A DNA stretch of 11,913 bases from contig NCSJ02000637.1 of the NCBI GenBank assembly GCA_002812745.2, positions 1-11,913 on the forward strand. The letters are read 5' to 3'. Origin of the DNA: Scytalidium lignicola. Its lineage: Eukaryota > Ascomycota > Leotiomycetes. Shown in pieces: positions 8,287 to 11,913 of this stretch; within the stretch, counting starts at the first letter, position 1; every line of letters starts with the position of its first letter. The translations under genes were made by a program, and so were the position numbers. The notes beneath the pieces are model-generated. The model was given only the letters and a program-made list of their open reading frames with translations. It had not been told where the DNA came from and did no database searches.

Positions 8287-8490
8287 TTATTTTCTTTTTN
8301 ATACTAGTATTACCTTAATGTTTAACTATCATCATGAACATTCTCTTTATTTGTTAATTCATCCTTCCTTTTTAACATATTACTAAAATGCTTGTATTAT
8401 GATAATATTGTTTTAAAAGAAAAAGGAAGATCAAGGAAATACTAAGAAGCATTAAACTTAGGAGATTATATAGTAAAGTACAATAGTAAA
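8287..8490. other. Spacer without recognisable gene
   Basis: About 200 AT-rich bases between LTR B and the relic ORF. The first 14 are T/C-only up to an N (A/G-rich on the minus strand), which would fit a polypurine tract of a minus-strand element ending at LTR B. I find no Copia RT continuation (no YVDD box) and no other motif. Confidence 0.4.
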
Positions 8491-8937
8491 ATGTCTCTTT
8501 ATAGTTTTTATACTTGAAATAGTTTAACTTACTTAATGGTTTCTGAATTTAATTGTTGTAATAAGTATACTTGGTAAAGGTATAAGTATAAGAGTAAGAG
8601 TATTCTTGTAACCTCTTAAAAGACCCTTAATAAGGAGGAAGCTTGTCTTAAGGCTAAGGAAAAGAAAGTTGCTTAAGCTATAACTGAAAACACAACTTGC
8701 TTTACTTGTCTTTATAAGTAAAAGAAGTTCCTTTGCAAATATATTAATAAAATGATCTGTTGTAAACTTTCTTCTTTAAACAAGTTAAACATTACAAAAG
8801 AAAAAGAAAAGTAAGAGAAGTTGTTTATAAAGTTGTATTTTGTCTTTGTAAGTAAAGCTTCTTCTTCTGTTGTTAACTTTTTNCCTCTTTGACCTTGTGA
8901 TTCTATTACTTGGAAATCCATTCTAGGATAAGTTTAA
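8491..8937 (+). pseudogene. Relic of a short basic protein of unknown function, one frame with RIP-type stops
   Basis: From ATG 8491 a single frame of 149 codons runs to TAA at 8935-8937 with no frameshift, broken by about eight internal stops, nearly all TAA or TGA/TAG one transition from Gln, Arg or Trp. The middle (8629-8670) reads KEEACLKAKEKKVA, followed by a basic stretch ending KKFLCKYINKMICCKLSSLNKL at about 8720-8790, then Lys/Glu-rich sequence, a Ser run (KASSSVV near 8854) and a Trp-containing end (TWKSILG near 8908-8928). Several Cys look like former Arg (CGN to TGN). The layout resembles short multi-copy fungal hypothetical proteins with an RLRKQ..FLR core and an RRGL.SLDEL segment that I know from memory; that likeness is unverified and gives no function. 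The intact single frame shows it was once coding. Confidence 0.5.
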
Positions 8938-9135
8938 TGATATTCCTTTAATAACTCCTTATAACCTATGAGATTAAAAGTAAGTTCTTATTTATTCTTG
9001 CTTTCTAAATATCTTATCTATTTAATTAAATATTGTAATTTCTTATAATGTATTTTATAACTGATGATTTTCTTAACTTTATATTCTTTTTCCAGATTAA
9101 CTTCTTTTNAACATTAACATTTAAGTGTTTTTCAA
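8938..9135. other. T-rich spacer before LINE copy 2
   Basis: About 200 bases, T-rich on the plus strand, with no motif seen. Composition turns from T-rich to A-rich near 9135, which I use as the approximate 5' limit of the LINE. There is not enough room here for the endonuclease domain expected ahead of a LINE RT. Confidence 0.4.
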
Positions 9136-9229
9136 GTATTAGTTTAAGAANTAAAACATAAANCAAGTAAGAATAATTGAGATAAACAAAAAGTTATGAC
9201 AAAAGTAACTGTTATATAAGTACTTCATA

Positions 9230-11400
9230 AGGCTAGAGTATAAAAAGGTATTAAAATTAGACTAATTAACTAATAAGTTTTTACAAGCTTGTAATCAGCT
9301 ATTATGATGAATTCTAGTAGTCTTAGTCAAAACAAGCTTTAGACTAGAATACTTTCCTTATAATTATTATACAGTGAATGTAATAGTATTATAAAAAACT
9401 AAACAAGACAATGGAATAACTATAACAAGTTAAAAGATAACAACTAATCATATTACTTAATTGTATAACAAAAGTATTTAAAGTTATAATAATTACTCAC
9501 ATTACAAAAGTAATAAAGAAGTAAGGATTACTCTTAAAAGGACAGATAAGAAATAGATATAACAAATCTACAGAATTAATAACAAGGATAATAACAAACA
9601 TTGTTTATACAATATAAAGTTAAGGTATTATTATATTATTATTATAACTTGATCTTAAAGAGGTATTTAATATAGTAGACTATAAGTAGTTACAACATAT
9701 ACTTTAAAAGAAAGGCTTCTTATAATGGTTAATAAGCTAGATTAACAATTACTTAATAAACAAGACTACTTATTTATCCTTTAACAGTAAAATGACCTAA
9801 TTAATCTTAATAAAAGCAAAAGTCTTATAAGGTTCTCTGCTCTTACTAATACTGTTTATATTATATATCTTTACTTTATATAATGAATTAAGAAAGATAA
9901 AAGGTTTAACTGTAATTAACTTTACAGATAATACAAACCTTCTTAGCTATACATGTATTACAGAGAATTGTTATAAGACACTAGAAGTAAGCTGGAAAAT
10001 ATGTAAAAGATGAGTAGTATACAAAGGTATATAATTTAAAGTAAGTAAAAGTAAGTTAATACACTTTATATACATTTACATAACAAAGAAGGAGTTAATA
10101 TGCTTTAGTAACAAAGAACTGAAGCTTAAAGAATCAGCTTGTTTTCTAAGGATTTAACTTGACTAATAGTTTAACTTTAAAGCTTATACAAAGGTAATTA
10201 AGAAAAAGCTAATTATACAAACATTTACATTAACAAGACTAGTAATGAAAATATAAGGATACAACTTTATAAGAGTAAAACAGATTTATACAACAATTAT
10301 ACAAAGTATAATTGTATATAACATTGTTATATATTATTAACTTATAAAATCTGATGACAATCCAAGAGGAATTAATTGTTATTTACTTATAATATAGTTA
10401 TAATGTCTTTATATAATAGTAAAAGCTTATAAAGACACTCTAATTCAGAGCTTAAAGACAAAGACATTCTGCTTACTATTAAACTTATACTTAAACAAAA
10501 GAGTAACAGTATTTGAGGATCATCTCAATCATGTAAGCTTAAAGCAAGTAATTCATTGAATAAGCAGTAAAGTAACAAAACTCTTGAAGAAAAGAAGAAG
10601 ATATAAGTAATAGACGAAAAAAGTGACTACTTAAAGAAAGTAATGAATATAAGGCAACATAGTTATAACAATAGAAGAGTTATTAAGTAACATTAAAGAC
10701 AATTAATATAATTATAACAAGAGATTAAAAGACAAGATAAACTTAAAACTTTAAAGTTGTTAAGTTAACTAGGTTATATAATTATACAAAAGTTGTAGAC
10801 TTTCTTATTTTTAATAAAAAAGCATTACTCTTATATAATAAGTTAAATAAAGTAATTAACTTATTAATTATACAAATTCATACTAGTAAAATTAGACTAT
10901 AAACATATTTGTTTAAACGTTATGTACTTGATATAAATATACTGTTATACAATTGTAAACTTGTAAAAGAAACAACTTGTCATCTAATTATTAATTATCC
11001 AAACTTAAAACAAATAAGAAAGAGCTTTAAAACAAAAGCTTATATAACAAGAGACTTAAGAGAGATACTAAGAAGCTGTTAAGGATATAAACAAATTACT
11101 AGCTAAATGTTAGTTATAAGAAGGTTATAAGAGTACAAATTAGCAATATAACTGAAGATCCAAGAGCAGAACAAGATAATAGCAAAGTAATAATGTCTTA
11201 AAGAACTAAGCTATTAACTATTAACTTAATAATATAATGAAACTCTCCTCAACCAAGCTAATACGCTAAGTACTGGACAAGAAGATAGTACAGACAAGGT
11301 AAAGTAATTGTACTTAAACAGATAAAGAGTAATATAAAGGTTTTCACCTAATTAAGGAGTTAGTACAGTTTCCTGTATAACAGTGTAATTATCCTGTATA
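9230..11400 (+). pseudogene. LINE ORF2 relic copy 2: reverse transcriptase plus C-terminal CCHC region
   Basis: RT landmarks appear in order on the plus strand: NKFLQACNQLL near 9270-9303, FRLEYFPYN near 9340-9365, the NRYNKSTELITR block near 9551-9590, LDLKEVFNIVDY at 9648-9685 (first catalytic Asp kept at 9651-9653, AFD changed to VFN), LINKTTYLSF near 9755-9782, SLLLLILFILYIFTLYNEL near 9833-9890 (the QGSPLSPILF block), and INFTDN at 9915-9932, the FADD box with one Asp kept and one changed to Asn. The thumb (VSWKICK near 9990) and a long C-terminal part follow, including YLNKRV near 10490 and a CX1CX8HX4C-type finger at 10948-10998, where first and last Cys are now Tyr. TAA stops are frequent. 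It is a clear LINE RT, inactive. Confidence 0.85.
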
Positions 11401-11433
11401 CCCTTGAGGTAACCTCATAGCCTACAGTATAAG

Positions 11434-11447
11434 AATAATAATAATAA
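11434..11447 (+). repeat. (AAT)n tail of LINE copy 2
   Basis: Four AAT units plus AA close the LINE. The last bases are shared with, or ambiguous against, the start of the Gypsy sequence ATAAAACTG. Confidence 0.7.
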
Positions 11448-11913
11448 AACTGTATAAAAAGTTAATAAGAACTTTAATTAATTTAAAAGCNAAAAAGAAA
11501 CTTTATTAATAAATAAGTTATAAAGTGATTTGAACTTAACATAAGAGTTAAGAAGAATAACTACTTAATATCATTAACAAACAATAATATAATTAAGAGA
11601 ATAATTAATATTTAAACTTACAAACTAAACATAAGGATTAACAATAATCATCAGGAAAGAATATCCTTTAATGTTATATAGTTAAAAACATATCAAGTAA
11701 TATTAAGAATTAAATAAATAAAGAAGTATAATCTAATAATAGATTGAAGAATAAATATAATTACCTTCTTAAAGGAAGAATAAAATTCAATGTCCTTAAG
11801 AGTTATTTATGTTGATAAAACATTAAAACATATTCTTGAAGAATATTATAAATAATTAAAGTTATTTATAAAAAAGACTTAATAATTTAACCTTACCTAA
11901 GCATAAACCATAA
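11446..11913 (+). mobile_element. Ty3/Gypsy relic (right copy), protease to start of RT, inverted relative to the left copy
   Basis: The plus strand here aligns with the minus strand of 2115-1648, both spans being 468 bases, so no net indel separates them. It begins in the protease (RTLINLKA block near 11468-11492; catalytic Asp changed to Asn, Ala retained as GCN) and ends at the CATAAACCA block that precedes RT, then leaves the window. Differences from the left copy are mostly G-to-A and C-to-T in this copy, for example a GAATGG codon pair turned to AAATAA, so it appears more heavily mutated. The 5' part of this element (LTR, gag) is not recognisable left of the LINE. Confidence 0.85.

Larger units (their letters stand above)
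9136..11447 (+). mobile_element. LINE copy 2, Tad1-like, 5'-truncated, inserted in the right Gypsy copy
   Basis: This is the longer of two copies of one LINE; 9810-11447 matches copy 1 throughout, and about 0.7 kb more of RT lies upstream. The 3' end is an (AAT)n tail at 11434-11447, and the next base continues in Gypsy protease sequence, so the LINE sits within that element. The 5' limit near 9136 is approximate. ORF1 and the endonuclease are absent, as in ordinary 5' truncation during target-primed reverse transcription. No convincing target-site duplication was found: Gypsy sequence expected left of the 5' end is not recognisable. The copy is less mutated than copy 1 but still carries many stops. 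Confidence 0.85.

Noticed and set aside
8689..8712. CX2C-like pattern (TTCFTCL) as a zinc finger in the relic ORF
   Set aside because: Both Cys are one CpG-to-TpG step from Arg, and no matching His/Cys pair follows, so they are more likely decayed Arg.
8712..8921. 69-codon open frame on minus, partly hydrophobic
   Set aside because: It is antisense to the one-frame relic at 8491-8937, which explains the sequence better.
1..11913. A functional undescribed system such as a defence or secretion locus
   Set aside because: No intact gene of useful length exists, and nearly all coding signals resolve into inactivated retrotransposon domains.

Overview
This window looks like a transposon graveyard from a filamentous ascomycete fungus (Pezizomycotina). 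No intact gene is visible. It holds relics of three retrotransposon classes: Ty3/Gypsy, Ty1/Copia and a Tad1-like LINE. All are riddled with in-frame stops, mostly TAA. Paired copies differ almost only by C/T and G/A transitions, which is the mark of repeat-induced point mutation (RIP) in AT-rich heterochromatin. The organism assignment rests on this pattern and on the element types; no host gene is present to confirm it.

Layout. 1-4579 (minus): a long Gypsy relic read right to left as gag, a charged linker, protease, reverse transcriptase (RT), RNase H and the start of integrase, running off the left edge. 4644-4995: an LTR with TG...CA ends and TGTTATA/TATAACA termini, probably the 5' LTR of that element. 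4996-6635 (plus): LINE copy 1, beginning inside RT exactly where the LTR ends. 6636-7930 (plus): a Copia pol fragment, from the region before RT through the first RT motifs. 7931-8286: a second LTR of the same family, alone. 8491-8937 (plus): a one-frame relic of a short basic protein of unknown function. About 9136-11447 (plus): LINE copy 2, which contains all of copy 1 plus about 0.7 kb more of RT. 11446-11913 (plus): a second Gypsy copy, inverted relative to the first and colinear with 2115-1648, running off the right edge.

History. The junctions suggest nesting: a LINE landed in Copia, and the left Gypsy element later landed in that LINE. LINE copy 2 similarly abuts the right Gypsy copy inside its protease. 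The genes no longer work together: catalytic and zinc-binding residues are lost in several domains (RT YLDD to YLNN, LINE FADD to FTNN, integrase histidines to tyrosine, protease DSG to DLR). LINE copy 1 and the right Gypsy copy appear more heavily mutated than their partners. I found no tRNA, rRNA, CRISPR array or functional system.
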